Assembly: GCA_014871385.1 (NCBI GenBank) | Contig: CM026425.1 | Location: 4,514,752 to 4,578,751 of the forward strand | Source of the DNA: Ceratodon purpureus | Lineage: Eukaryota > Streptophyta > Bryopsida > Pseudoditrichales > Ditrichaceae | Reading direction: 5' to 3' | DNA length: 64,000 bases | Shown here: piece after piece, positions 1-12,053 of the stretch | Layout of the letters: each line of letters starts with the position of its first letter | Position numbering within the stretch: the first letter of the stretch is position 1 | The notes under the pieces: model-generated | Told to the model about the DNA's origin: nothing | The model's database searches: none | Seen by the model: the letters and a program-made list of their open reading frames with translations, nothing else | Translations under genes and position numbers: made by a program

Positions 1-21
1 ATAATTTATGTGTCTTTACAG

Positions 22-3000
22 CCTGCAATCAAGTATCCGAACCTATTCCCACCTGGTTCTCTGTTTGATCGGTATGCCATTCTTTTGCTTTCCTCCTTTC
101 TTACGCATGCAATGTAGATTAATCTTACTTTTAGTGGTTTAAAAGTGTATTTTCTCTGCCTTTGTTGTACCTCTCAGTGTCCTATTCATAAGACGTTGCT
201 GTGATCCTTGGTCAACCATTACTAATACAGGTGTTTCTGGTCTCTTTTTTGTGTGGCAATAGCTATGCGTACCTGTTGCCGTCACTCTTGGTCGTTGCCA
301 TTGCATTTCCAACTCTGTACATCACACTTCATCTTCCTGTAAGTAGTCACTTTATCTGTGTATTCTATTAAGTATTGTATGAGGCAAGTGATGACCACTT
401 ATCTCGCATGTTACTAATAAATTCTTGAAACTTTGTTTTACAATCTGGTCGATCGCCTGAATACGGAATTTCTATTTCTTTTAAGGAAGGTTTTACATTT
501 TCACTATCTTCACGTTGAGAATTGTATGTTTTCAGGAGACATTGCACAGGCATGATATTGAAGAGGTTGATAAGGTAGAAGTGGTGAAAGACGAAACTTC
601 AGTGTCTCTCCCAATTCCTGGCAATATGTCGCGATCGGGTAGCAGAAAGTACTCAGTCTGCGAGGGGATGGAGAGTCCGGCTCTGATTTCTCCATTCGGA
701 AGCATGCCCGAAGATAACCTTCAACATTTAGAACGAAGATCACAAAACTTTGAAAGGGTTCCATCTCGGAGTAGCTCATTGCGAAGCCGACGAGATAACG
801 AGGAGGACCACATAGATGCTTGTGATGGTTACAAAGACTTACCGGGTATGGATACGGCTAAGGATACCCAAGGTGATGCATATGATTTCTTTGTCATAGT
901 AGGCAAATTAAAAGATAAAACTGCTCCTTTATAGCTTCATATATTTCTTTTTAGCATCTCATTTAAAGAAACTGTGGTCCAGAATATCAAGTGGACTCAA
1001 CACACGTTGAAGAGGAGAACAAACTTGTGGCAACCTCAGAGCAGAAGTTGTTTCGTGCAGCGAAGAAGAAAAAGTCACTGTTTGCAAGCAAGCCTCTCAT
1101 GGCTTCTATTGCTGTTTATTGCTTATGGTCCTTACATGACATGGCGTACACCGAGGTTTGATCCTTTCTCCTCGTAAATTCTTGTGTTCTTCTACAAGCC
1201 GAGTCGAAGAGTGTCCAATACCCTAGGTTTTTCTTTTCCAGTTTGCACTAGCAGCTTGAACACGAGCTATACTGTTTCTGTCATTTTTGTGGACAATACC
1301 TACGAGTCTAGGTCTCAAGCAGTATGAACTGCACCTGTGCAGATTTTTTCTTTATGGTGTGTAAGTCCTTCTGCAAATGGAGGCCTGGACTTAACTACAA
1401 CCGATGTCGGTCAGATACTTGCATTATCAGGTACATTCTTTCAAATTCGAGGAAATCAAACGAGAGTTGTTGCTATAACTCAGTTGGTTGATTTTAAATT
1501 GAGCTTGCACATAGTTCTGCAGATTTCTGTAGTATAAGAGTTAGTACTCTTACTCTGATTGACTAGAATATTTAATATGGGACGCTTTTTAACGATGTTT
1601 GAACTGGCCCATGAGATTCAGGATTTACCATGTTGCTGTTTCAACTCTTTGCCTTTGCCTCCTTGGTTAATTTGATGGGAGCAGTGCGTTTATCACAAGT
1701 TGCTGCGGTACGTTGTTAGATGTAACAATTTGACTTGTCGTGAATATCTTCTGTTAACGGTGGTACTATATATGATGACATAGAAAAAATTGGATCTGGC
1801 TTTTGTATCTTTCGAGCCTCATAAATTACTGTATTTAATTCGCTGAATATCTCCTGATGTACAGGTACTTACATTTTTTCTCATGGCTGCTTATCCATTC
1901 ATGACAATGCTTCATGGGATGACGCTCTGGGTGGTTCTTAATATCTTGTCTGTTCTCAAGAACATTTTTGGGGTGAGATCACTTCGGTTCTCAATATTTC
2001 TCCCAGCTGGGATTCTTGAACTTAAATGTAAAATTCAAATGGTCTCTGAGCATGAATCTAATGCCTCTACCCTATCAATCCTCCACAGATAAATGATAAT
2101 TTGTAATTGGTACTGGATCACATCGTGGATTATCTGTGAACTCAGTAAGCTCGTTCATTGAATGATATTCTCTTATTTCTCTTTGCTAGACTACACAATC
2201 CTGAACTTCTTGTCTGTGTTTTGAAATGCAGACTGCAATTTTCACATCCACTTTCATATTGGTGAACAATTCAGTGGTATGCTTTCAAATCAGATGATTA
2301 TATATCTGCTTGCTGGTGTGTTCATGTTCTTCGTTCATATTCTTCGTACCTTTTTTGGAGAACTCTCGCTCATTACAAAACTTATTTCGCAGACACAAGA
2401 TCAAAGGGGAGCAGCAAATGGACTTGCCATGAGCTTGGTGTCTTTGTTCAAAGCTATTGGGCCAGCTGGGGGTGGCAGCATGTAAGTGAATCCCCGATAT
2501 CTCATTCTGGTGTTTACCAAACAATGTTCATGTTTGTTTTATATGGATGTTTCGTTTGACTGGACATCTTAGAAAGATCTGCCAATTGATATCTAGATAC
2601 TTATTGTTGAGGATATTTTTCTTTAAAATACTACTCATATCTGACTATTGCTGCTGTTTCAGTAATTTCCATGTGATGTGACTAGATTTTCAGAAATTTA
2701 ATTTGAGATGCTTGTTAGGTACCATAATAAATATCATATCACCGCTTTAGTAGTAAGCTCACGCTGCACTTGACGATTGATTCTTCAAGTTAATAATTTT
2801 TCTTTTATGGTTCTTGGCAGTTTTGCATGGGCGCAGCGCAGGCAGAGTGATTTCCTTCCAGGTACACGTTCATGCTATCACAACAAAATTACTGGCATGC
2901 CGAGTGTAGAGCGTTCAGTAATGGAAAAAATGACAATTCTTATTACTTTTCTATTTTCCTCTCTCAAAAAAATGTTTATTGCTCAAACATGATTGTTTCT

Positions 3001-3176
3001 ATACGAGGAAGTATTAACAGTGATGCTTGGCTCTAATCTATCATGCAGGCAACCAGCTCGTCTTCTTCAGTCTCGCTGTCGTTGTATTATTGACGATCAT
3101 TTGCACTTGCGAGCCTATCTTGCCACGTTATCTTGACAGACCTATACCGGCCGACACAAATGGTGACAAGGAATGA
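22..3176 (+). CDS. ZIFL-type major facilitator transporter, 3' part (5' end outside window)
   Basis: C-terminal 406 residues of a zinc-induced-facilitator-like MFS carrier, a membrane H+-coupled family (tonoplast or plasma membrane) that in plants moves Zn complexes, K+ or small organic ions. Exons: 22-71, 263-338, 536-872, 983-1155, 1343-1430, 1622-1707, 1865-1972, 2232-2276, 2393-2481, 2821-2861, 3049-3176. All junctions are GT-AG and in phase. Seen: a loop with [11 protein letters not shown], a long polar Ser/Arg-rich cytoplasmic loop (536-1100), then the ZIFL hallmark [19 protein letters not shown] and the TM motif [19 protein letters not shown]. The protein ends ...ADTNGDKE. The first half, with the early antiporter motifs, lies upstream of the window. 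Substrate cannot be deduced. Family call is strong; the exact subfamily is not decided. Confidence 0.9.
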
Positions 3177-3775
3177 TCGGACAATACACGTTATTTTTTC
3201 TCTGAAGTCGCGCAGTTAAAGGAAAGGATTAACTTCGTAACGTAGTACCTTCTCATTTTTGCAGATATCGTCATTAAAGTTTTCGACGCGAAAACTTACG
3301 CTTAGCTATCTACTCGCTAGTCATTTAAAGCCTCCATAGTCCGTTCAACGGATGTATATGATCCTAGTACGATTCGTTAATTACTCAAAACACGATTATT
3401 TGTACAAAGACACTTCAAATGATTCTATCATATTATAAAGAATTACCTTCTTTCTACTACTGCTCCAATGTTCGTGTCCTGTTTTCCAACAGTGTCCAAG
3501 CCGAGGCTACCACGTCAACAGTTCTTCAAAATCAAATCGACACTTCTGATGGACAATAAGGTCAGTGAACTTCAACAATCGAAGCGAACTTGTCTGTTTG
3601 TAATCAAACATTTGCATTTCAGGCATTCTGCGAATATACAACCGAGTGATACAAAGCACCCGTGTAGAGTTTCAGAGCTTCCTACTGTCTTCCTTTCTCC
3701 AATCTAGGAGACTCTTTCTTAAGTCCATCACCCTAGCGCCTACTCCGATAATTTGGTAGAAGATATCACGGCGAG
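3177..3775. other. Convergent intergenic spacer
   Basis: About 600 bp between the stop codons of the ZIFL gene (+) and the sirtuin gene (-). It should hold both 3' UTRs and polyadenylation regions. The short open frames here show no codon or family signal. I see no other structure. Confidence 0.6.
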
Positions 3776-6700
3776 TTATGAGGAAGGCACACTCATGGAG
3801 CCCATATCGAGGAGCTGGGGTAGAACCTGAATTGCAATAATTCCATTTGTGAGTTTCAATCCCCCTTTTCCGGTAGTTCTGCCCTTCGAACGCGCGCACA
3901 CTAAGAGATAGGGCGGTAAATGGAAAGAAGAATCTAGATTTTGAACCATTGCATGAAGAAGACATTAAAAATCATGTGGGAGTGAGAAGCACTAACCTCT
4001 CCAGAGCGAGCGCTGATTTTCAAGTGAGCTAAATCATCAGCTCGAGTGGGACCAATATTTAAGATCGCAATGGGTGCACCCATATCGGCAGCCGCCCTAA
4101 CACATGGACAATGTAGGAAATCAAACACTGAGAGGCTACGAAGGACAGCAACAGACAGTAACCGTAAGTAGCATTCGGAGGAAAGGCTAGGCTGAAGCTC
4201 TTTGTTGGTGAGATAGAGTATTGGAAACAATGGTTGGATTTCAGACCTAATCTGGTCCATGCTTATGAAAGATTTCAGTATTCCTACCTGACCAGGCGCA
4301 AGGCTGACATGGTCATCACAGATGAACCTACAACCAATAATGCATCAGCTGAGCGTGCTAGGGACATGCACAAATCCACTCGCGGTTTCGGAACGTTATC
4401 ACCAAAGAAGACAACCTACAACACCAAATACGGATTTAGATAGGAACCCTTTAAGCAAGTGAGAACAACACCATCAAGATTATATTGAGAATCAAATGGG
4501 TACAAAAAGAATCAGCCAGCAACTCATAGTGGCTATTGTGAAGGATGATATTGAGCAACAAGACTCGGCCTAACAAAATGGCAATCGAACTTAGAGAAAC
4601 TCACATTAGGTTTAAGAATGCCGTTGCACTTCTTGCAATCGGGAATGTAGAAATTCTCTTTGCGAAAGAACCTTTCATGGATATCCAGATCACCATCAGG
4701 GCGTATCCGCATGCCGAAGTTGGCATCTGATCCTGCTTCACCTGACTCCAAAGCTTCCACAGCTCTTGCCCACTGCACCAAGCAAAAGTGCTCCCAGTTA
4801 GTCTTTCATTGACGCAGCTAGTCACTTCTTTACGAACCAAAGCAGCTTCAATGTAGCCAAATATTGTGCACAGAAATAGAACGACAGTGAAACAATCTAG
4901 CTTCATATTTGTGCATGATTCTCTTGATAGGTCGCGATGCTTCTCAATCGGACTTCAAAGTGAGAATAATAAATACCTCTGGATTCAATTTTTTTACTCT
5001 GTTTTGAAACAGATGGCGGTCAGTAAGTTCACCACAATTTAGACAGATAATTTCATGTGTAGTTCCATGAAGCTCGATCGGTTTACTGCCAGCCTTAAAA
5101 TGCAACCTGCATCACGGGAACACACTGCACATCAATAATCAAACATCAGATATACACATGTCTCCAGTGACCTATGAATTTTGAAGAATAGTTTACGAAT
5201 GGCAGCATACCTATCAACGTTCTGTGTGATCATGCCTCTAACACGCCCTTTGGTTTCCAGCTGTGCGAGGGAGAGGTATGTGGGTCCTGGCTTCGCACCG
5301 ATGAAGCGTCTCCAACCAGCAAAACTGCCCGCCCAATATCGTCTGCGGCTTTGCTCTGAGCTCACGAAATCCTGCCAGGGGAATCATCAATGACCACATA
5401 CAACTCCTACTTATTCCAGATTGGATCAACACTAGCAATAGAAGTCTTTTTAGACACCATAGAACAGATCTTGGAATTTATTGTGGCTGCATCAGAAGTC
5501 ACTAAAAGAGACGTAGTCACCCCTCCATCTCACATAGAAACAGAGATAGCAGAGATAGGGAGGCATCCCCATCCATTTTTTCTATCTTCATCAATACATT
5601 AATTGGCATTCAGTCCAGATTCATTCAAAACGGTGTTTAATCTCAAAGGTCCAAAATATAATCGATACGGCAAAATCGAGTTTCTGAAGACTGTAGGACA
5701 AAATACCTGGTGAGACATTGGCTTAAATCCGATGCTGTAAGCTCCATTTGGACTAGTACCCGGGTGGACAATGTTTTGAAGACCACAAAGAGATTAGCAA
5801 TAAGAACATCACATATATGATATCTGATGCGGATAATTACGTTCTCTGATACCTAGAAACACCTTTCTATCTTTGCACATTGAAGGCCATTTTGAGTCAA
5901 GAATGAAATTTGGTGCAGCGTATCCTTATGTCTTCACTACAATTTAAATGCCCAGGACTACAACTGCCGACATAATAGGCAAATATCTGCAGTTGCAATT
6001 ATTCAGCAAGTCAAAACATGATACGGTTAATATATGGAAATAATACCTTCGATAGTCAGGAATTCCACACTCTGTGCTTGTGCCAGCTCCAGTTATCACC
6101 ACTAATCTTTTGCTGCGCTTCCACCCAAGTCATCGTACATCATTGTCACCCAAGTCATCGTACATCATTGTCACCCAAGCCAAATGGAGGAATAAAAACG
6201 ATTCCAAACAAGGTTTCTTATGCTCGGGATTAAACGTGTGTTTGCACAGTAAAGAAAACTACCTGTCGTTCACAAAATCATGTAGGCGTTGGAGATCATA
6301 TTGAGAAGGAGGAGGAGAGTCAGGAACGATGGTATTTGAAAGAGGCGTTACTTTTTCATAGATAACAACAGAGCCTGCCACAGACTTGGTTGCGTAGTTG
6401 TGAAATCCAGTCCGTTCTAGTGGACGTGCTATCTGCAAAAATCTCCTTTCTGCAGCCTGCCACAATAACACAAACATCCTCATAAACCTAAGGTCTAATT
6501 GCCAGATTCAATAAGTATACAAACATGAGTGCTTCGTTCATACATCAACATACAGACGTTATGTTCACAATCCGGAAACAGTAGGCATCAAATTCATATC
6601 TACAGAACCGTTCACCTACTCAAAAATTCACCAATCAATTGATATTAAGGGAGGCGAGTTATAAATTCGAAGAATAAATCACAAATCGTGCCTGGAGTAC

Positions 6701-6920
6701 CCGACAAAGTTAACGAATCATGCACCACCGTTACTATTCTCTGACGTTAGAGCTTAATCACAATTCCATTACAATACAATCACTACAAAACTCTACAAAT
6801 CCTACAAAAACCATCTTACTAAAAAAATTCCATCACATAAACACAAAATCAGCTCAAGGCAAAATCTCGCTATGAGAAACAACAAACAGATGAGCTCACC
6901 AACTGGGCGATTCTGGCCAT
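3776..6920 (-). CDS. SRT2: NAD-dependent sirtuin, SRT2/SIRT4-like (class II), likely mitochondrial
   Basis: Complete ten-exon gene encoding 354 aa. Exons in coding order: 6900-6920, 6263-6456, 6047-6112, 5707-5752, 5211-5371, 4977-5106, 4605-4772, 4288-4415, 3997-4096, 3776-3826; lengths sum to 1065 nt in frame. Start MARIAQLAAERRFLQIARP is Arg-rich with no early acids, as expected of a mitochondrial presequence. Rossmann NAD motif GAGTSTECGIPDYR (GAGTS in place of the usual GAGIS), then PNGAYSIGFKPMSHQ, ARRRYW-like RRRYWAGSFAGWRRF, TQNVD, the catalytic-His motif ELHGTTHE, zinc Cys pairs CLNC and CKKC, FFGDNVPK, VVGSSVMTMSALRLVR and LNIGPTRADD. All catalytic elements are intact. Family role: NAD+-dependent deacylation or ADP-ribosylation. 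The last exon (VLPQLLDMGSMSVPSS) matches the family C-terminus better than a longer alternative frame. Confidence 0.93.
6122..6179. repeat. 25-bp tandem duplication in sirtuin intron
   Basis: Unit CACCCAAGTCATCGTACATC(ATTGT) occurs at 6122-6146 and again, identical, at 6147-6171, followed by a third partial copy. It lies just upstream (on the minus strand) of the exon encoding the GAGTS motif. It looks like a recent slippage event with no coding effect. Confidence 0.85.
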
Positions 6921-7427
6921 CGCAGCTGCTCAATCCGTAAGAAACCTGCTCAAATCCTGGTCACCCACTTCAATCCTCCACAGAGAAACCCTAATTCTTC
7001 AAAAAATCTGAGTCGACGTCACCAAACCAGAGTGGAAAAATTCGTGAAAGTAGCTGAGTGTGTGGATTGAGTGATGGTGGTGCGTGTTGACTCAAAATGA
7101 GCTGCAGAGAGATGGCAGAAATTCCTCCTCGCTGGATAGAAATCTGGGTGAAGGCACACGTTCGGCGATGAAGGTGCTGTTGCTGTGAATCCGACCCAGT
7201 TGCGGGAAAGGGAGAGAATGGGGAGTAATGAAGCTTTGGTGCCGACTGTAAAGGAAACAACAGCGAGGAGTGAATGGGCTTTCCGGAGGCGGTCATAGGG
7301 GCTCTGGCGCACGGCTAGGAGTCTCCGTGCACGGCGAAAGGACCGATATGGGGGCGTGGTGACTCGGAGCTTCCTTATTTCATTTCGGGAGTGCAAACAG
7401 GAGTTTGGGGTTCAAACAGGGTTATGG
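6921..7427. promoter_or_regulatory. 5' leader and promoter region of the sirtuin gene
   Basis: Roughly 500 bp upstream of the SRT2 start, relatively GC-rich compared with the spacers. Two overlapping minus-strand open frames (6991-7396) lie here. They share no similarity with sirtuin presequences and are probably leader sequence. No TATA box was identified with confidence. Confidence 0.35.
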
Positions 7428-7552
7428 TAAGGTAGAGGCCCCTTGAACCGCCCACTGTTTTAAAACCGATCAGGACTGAAATGTAAAAAATACGTACATT
7501 TCAGTCCTGATCGGTTTTAAAAAAGTGGGCGGTTCAAGGGGCCTCTACCTTA
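7428..7552. repeat. Near-perfect foldback (MITE-like hairpin)
   Basis: Two 58-bp arms (7428-7485 and 7495-7552) are reverse complements with one mismatch, separated by a 9-bp A-rich loop. Arms begin TAAGGTAGAGGCCCCTTGAA at the outside. The near identity implies a young insertion or strong constraint. Transcribed, it would form a long hairpin and could feed small-RNA production. It sits 75 bp from the left end of the CACTA element. Confidence 0.9.
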
Positions 7553-7566
7553 TGAACACTTTGACA

Positions 7567-7612
7567 GGACATCCCCAGGCTGGGACTTACCTTGTGCTAC
7601 GAGCGTTTTTCG
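7567..7612. repeat. Left inverted arm of an older element split by the CACTA insertion
   Basis: GACATCCCCAGGCTGGGACT and the bases after it, up to GAGCGTTTTT, recur in reverse complement at 23233-23278 with a few differences. The two arms flank the CACTA element at about equal distances, so they are the ends of the sequence into which it jumped. Confidence 0.75.
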
Positions 7613-7627
7613 GAGGGGCAAGGTTGA

Positions 7628-7659
7628 CACTAGTGGAAACCGCGTCTGGGAACACCAGC
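7628..7659. repeat. CACTA left terminal inverted repeat
   Basis: Starts CACTAGTGGAAACCGCGTCT. About 22 of the first 32 bases match the other end, including the first nine and the GAACACCAG block. Confidence 0.9.
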
Positions 7660-8415
7660 ACATTACACCGGGAAATCTGAATGGTGTAACTCTGTGAACA
7701 GTGAGACGTTTTGATTGGATCAATAATGTTTTCGGTGTTCTCTCTCGAGATCACTCTGTGCTGCTATCTATTGATGGTGTGAATAGTTCCTGCCATGCCC
7801 TCGACCAATCAAATGGATTGTTGTTTTTGGAAGAAATCTAGATTTCAGTGTTACCCCGGGAGGGTAAAATGTAGGAGACGACTGACTTACGTAATCTGGT
7901 TCACCGTGTAATTACTTCGACGTGGACTGGCCCGTCATCCTGTACGAACGATTGTCATCCAAAAATTGGGCAGCGGCTTCCGTTCACAGAGAGAAGCACA
8001 TGGACTAGGTAACTTTGAAAGTAAACTACTGCAACCTAGGTATCTAAGAACTGTTTTCTGCGGGTATCAATCGCTGGAGCAGACGCAACAACCCTTATGG
8101 GATTCAGAATTAGAGTTTAGGGGACGGTATAGTTCGTCATTGTTTCTGCCATGGAAACTTCATATCTAATTCAAAGTTCTGACAGTCCACGATATCAGCA
8201 TCCGGTAATTGATTGCCCATTTCTGTTCAAAATTTGGCAAACTAATCCTTACAAAAAAGTGAAATTCTGGTCCTAAACAAGTTAACAACTGCACGAGATG
8301 AGCTCACAAGGTGTCTAATCGCTGTGCACATGATCAGACAGGCTACTCGTAAGTAAAGACGGCAATGACAGACTTCAATGGTCCAGACGTTTACATGTCC
8401 TTCCGCATGTAGAAA

Positions 8416-10163
8416 CTACAGGTGAAGGAGGAAGCTCTGAAGGGCATGGAGGTTCTTGATTTCGGTGTCGAAAGCCATACATTCAGCTGCGTATTTAGCT
8501 TCTGCTGCCGCCAGGTCCTTCTGAGCCTTCGACAGCATTGCGAACTGCCGTTTGCACTTGAAATCCCATGCTGCCACACGCTTTTTTGCGAAATCTAAAT
8601 TTCCTTTCACCAAATTCACAAGTGTCTCACACGCATTTTGGAACGATTTGTTGCCGACGTTTAGATCTTGGTTCAGCTTCGGATCTGCTTCGTTATGAGC
8701 ACCGACCAGAACAGCGCGGGATTCGGAGTATTCCTTCACCGCCCGATCGTAACTGCCCTGTTTCTCAGTGGTCTTACGAAGTACGTGCTTCAGTTTCTCT
8801 TTCTGCTCCAGCAATCTCTCCGCCATATCAGCAACCGGTTCGAATGCCTGGTGACGTGCGGTGCGTACCCGGACTTGTTCAGCGTCGGCCATGGTCGTCA
8901 ATTTGTCCTTCAGCTGAAGAAGACCTTTCCTTGCACCAGGATCCATGGGGGTGTACCCATAGTTCCTTCTAATGCCAGCAGGCACGGACGCAGGGGTGGT
9001 AGGAAATATAAAACCAGTTCTCACTCCCTCATCAGGACGTGTAGAAGGTGATCCCCGAGTATGAGCGACAGGAGGCGTCACAGTGGTGGGAGAAATTTCC
9101 TTCTTGATTACCGGTGAAATCGTATCACCTGCGGATCGTGCGTACGCCACCTCCTGAGATTCAAATGCAATGAACTCAGTGCTGTACTTTACATTCCGAA
9201 ATGTCAACCAGTACTTATTAGTTCCTTTAAGGCTGATACATCACAGTAAGAAAACTAGTAAGGCAAACAGAATATGACGATTTACTGATTGTGACCTTCT
9301 ATTACAGTGTCTAACATTTTCTGAACTCGAGTTATTCAGAAAGCCTCACCGACCTCCTGTTCGTCTGTCAAATTGGCAGACGCAGGCAAAAACAAATCGG
9401 ACAAGCATCGGTACTTACATAAGGGCATGGCAGCTAAGACAAGTACTGTATACATTGAAGCTAATTGAAAGTAAGGCAGGAGAAATATGAGTCATTACAT
9501 AACATTCGTGAACACTGAGGCAGGTACAGAGCTTACACACACCACAGGTCCATATGAACTGGAAATGAAGACGCAGAGATGTATGTTTCTGTACGTCACT
9601 CTGAACAATGAGCAGTAACATGAGGAAACTTCATGCAATATGAAGTCAATAAGGACAAACGTTATAAAAAAAAGGAAACAGACCTTGATGTCGGAGACGG
9701 GGATGACTTTGCGGAGTGGCGGCAGCGGGTCACTCAAGTCGTTGAATACAAACAAGAGACGCGGTGTGTCCGGTGGGTTACAACGTGGGTGGGTTTGCTT
9801 GAATGCAAACTCCGCCCAATTCACCTCGAGGTCACAGGCCTCTGCCACGAGCGCCCGTGCAAAATGGAATGGGATCACCGAGGTCGACGGCCACTTCAAC
9901 TGCAGGACACCAGTGAAAAGGTCGCGAACATAGTCCTCATACGCCTGATTCCCATGAGAATCGAACGTGTAACCCTGGCTGCTCCTCGGGCCAAAAAAGT
10001 GTGCAACAGCCTCGCGAGAAGGCATGATGTCGTCCGGCACTACCGTCGGAAGGACACCTTTTCCCGGGAGCCGCATGTACAATCTGAACCACGGAATCGA
10101 GCACATGTGGTTGGTTCCAGTCAATGACATAAGGGTCCGTGCCTGCCATCTTCGATTGTGCAA
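8416..10163 (-). CDS. Transposon-borne coiled-coil protein of unknown family
   Basis: Two minus-strand open segments that join in phase: 10163-9684 (donor after ...PVSDIK) and 9213-8416 (acceptor before YWLTFRNVKYSTEF), giving about 425 aa. This splice is inferred, as several acceptors are possible. The N-terminal half has PTVVPDDIMPSREAVAHFFG and QAYEDYVRDLFTGVLQLKW. The middle is Pro/Thr-rich with a basic patch. The C-terminal 170 residues are Lys/Glu/Ala-rich with heptad-like spacing (LLEQKEKLKHVLRKTTEKQG, SKAQKDLAAAEAKYAAE), so a coiled coil is likely. An alternative start in another frame, MAGTDPYVIDWNQPHV at 10149, raises the chance of a frameshift near 10100. I do not recognise the family. 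Its position inside the CACTA ends suggests an accessory transposition or DNA-binding role, or captured host DNA. Confidence 0.45.
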
Positions 10164-12053
10164 TTACTTACGACAAACAACTTCTTACGCAAAGGCCAGA
10201 CCTTCGCACCAATACCGCTACACGGGAGACGGAGTTCCCCCTACAGCAGCGACCAGAAATAGTATGAAAACAACGGACGGTGACAATGTTGGCGACAGTG
10301 CATATAGGAGATTGAGCAGAAGGAGCTCCAGGGCTTCTGGAGGTGCGAGATGAGCACGTCCAATCGGGTGGAAATGATGAACACTCTGTACTGAAACCAA
10401 TATGTCAAGTCATCAGCCGACTCAGGGAAGGCAAATGTCATTTCAGTAGACCTGTGTGAAGTCCCCTCCTAGTGTCATGAACACACAATATCAGATCAAG
10501 ATTCCATAAATCGTACTCTTGGAACTCCAAATCACTGATTCCAATTAGTGATACCTGTAATTAGTCTTTGGATTTTCCAGCTTTCAGCTCGCGGTAATCA
10601 TGTACGTGGCTACGCCATAGTACATTATATACTGTTGGGTGTGAAATTAGTATTGCATCGCTTCAGAATTGAACAAAGAGAACGTACCGTTATTACTGTG
10701 GACTGAATTATTCTGTGCATTGCATTGGAAAGCCTATTTACTGTAATATGTTCGAATTAAACGTTGACATAATGCACATTGAACTGTTTTGATGTAAATT
10801 GAGATTGTATACTCAGAATTTCATTATCAAAAGAATAGAACCAACGTTATATTACACTCTGAGTTACACTGTACGTAAGAATGGAACGAAGATTGAATAC
10901 TACCCGGGGTATTGGCGATAATTACACTAAAGTCCCAGATTATGGTTGAAGGGGGTATGGACAGATAGATGACCCGATGCACACACCTGATTCTGAGAAA
11001 AACAATTACAGCAATTTCGTCTGATAAGAAGTGGTGAACATGAAGAGCGGAACTTCCACTTACATCACAAAGACGTCACGGCACCCTTCCGCAATCGTCC
11101 ATTGTTGAGCTGTACATGAAACACAGCTATGTCCACGAGTTATGGGAAGTCGAACTCACTCACAATACTCAAGTCCTCAAAGGTAGGTATAACGAAGCGG
11201 AAATTAAACTGGAAAAAATGCCGGTTCAAGAATCAAACGTCCTGACATATCCCGTTCAATTCAGAGAGATCCATGAGGAAAATGACCACACGACAATGGT
11301 GACTTCCACTCCTTGCCATAGCCAGCAAGATTCTACACTCATTACAAGAGTACGGGCACAAGCTCAGTCATTACAAGCGTCCCATAACAGGCTGAATACC
11401 TTACCTCTACACTCCTCGTGATCAGTTCGCCTATCTTCCAGAAAATCCCTATCGTTGCTCTCCACTTCGCTGCGTTAACATTTGAGTTTCTTTACCATAA
11501 CGTTGGATCGGATTTCCAACAATTTGTTAGGACCTCAGAAAACGAGCAATGAAAAATCATATCTAAAAACAAAGAATAAAAATACAGTGACTGTTAAGAT
11601 TTCATGTGCCCGGCCATAGCCAGAGGGGAATGTCCGAAGTTGATATGGTACCGAGAAGAAGTTTTTTAAATAATTCGATCGGGAAACCACAGTGGTGAAT
11701 CCAACTCCACCACAATCTATTATCAAGTTTCCTGTCCAGGACTCGTTCCTCCACTGAAATGTAGATCTCCGACCCCCATCCATTGCCAACAGACGGCCTG
11801 CATTGCAAATGAGTGCGGCCATGGATATACAGATACTTTCTACAAACAAATATCCGACGTCTCCTATACATTCCGAACATATGTCACTTACCATAAATTT
11901 GTAACGCCCATAGAAGACCAAATTTAATTAGGAAATGACATCAGGGTGCGTTCTACATCAAGCATATTTCTCATAATTTAACGGGGACAGTTTAGGCAAC
12001 GTCACGTACCTCTGATACGACGCGAGAACAACGACGTCAACCTTGAAACGGAG
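10164..12053. other. Internal CACTA spacer, no confident gene
   Basis: About 1.9 kb between the coiled-coil gene and the end of the transposase. A plus-strand open frame at 11116-11421 (101 aa, polar, Thr/Gln-rich) and a minus-strand one at 11535-11921 show no recognisable motif. They are more likely chance frames or small exons that cannot be linked. Confidence 0.4.

Noticed and set aside
3672..3965. Minus frame ending in GARVMDLRKSLL as the sirtuin's last exon
   Set aside because: An acceptor at 3827 gives VLPQLLDMGSMSVPSS, which fits the conserved family C-terminus; the longer frame does not.
6991..7396. Two overlapping minus-strand frames of 101 and 125 codons upstream of the sirtuin
   Set aside because: The mitochondrial-type presequence exon at 6900-6920 already completes the sirtuin in frame; these frames have no family signal and probably lie in leader or promoter.
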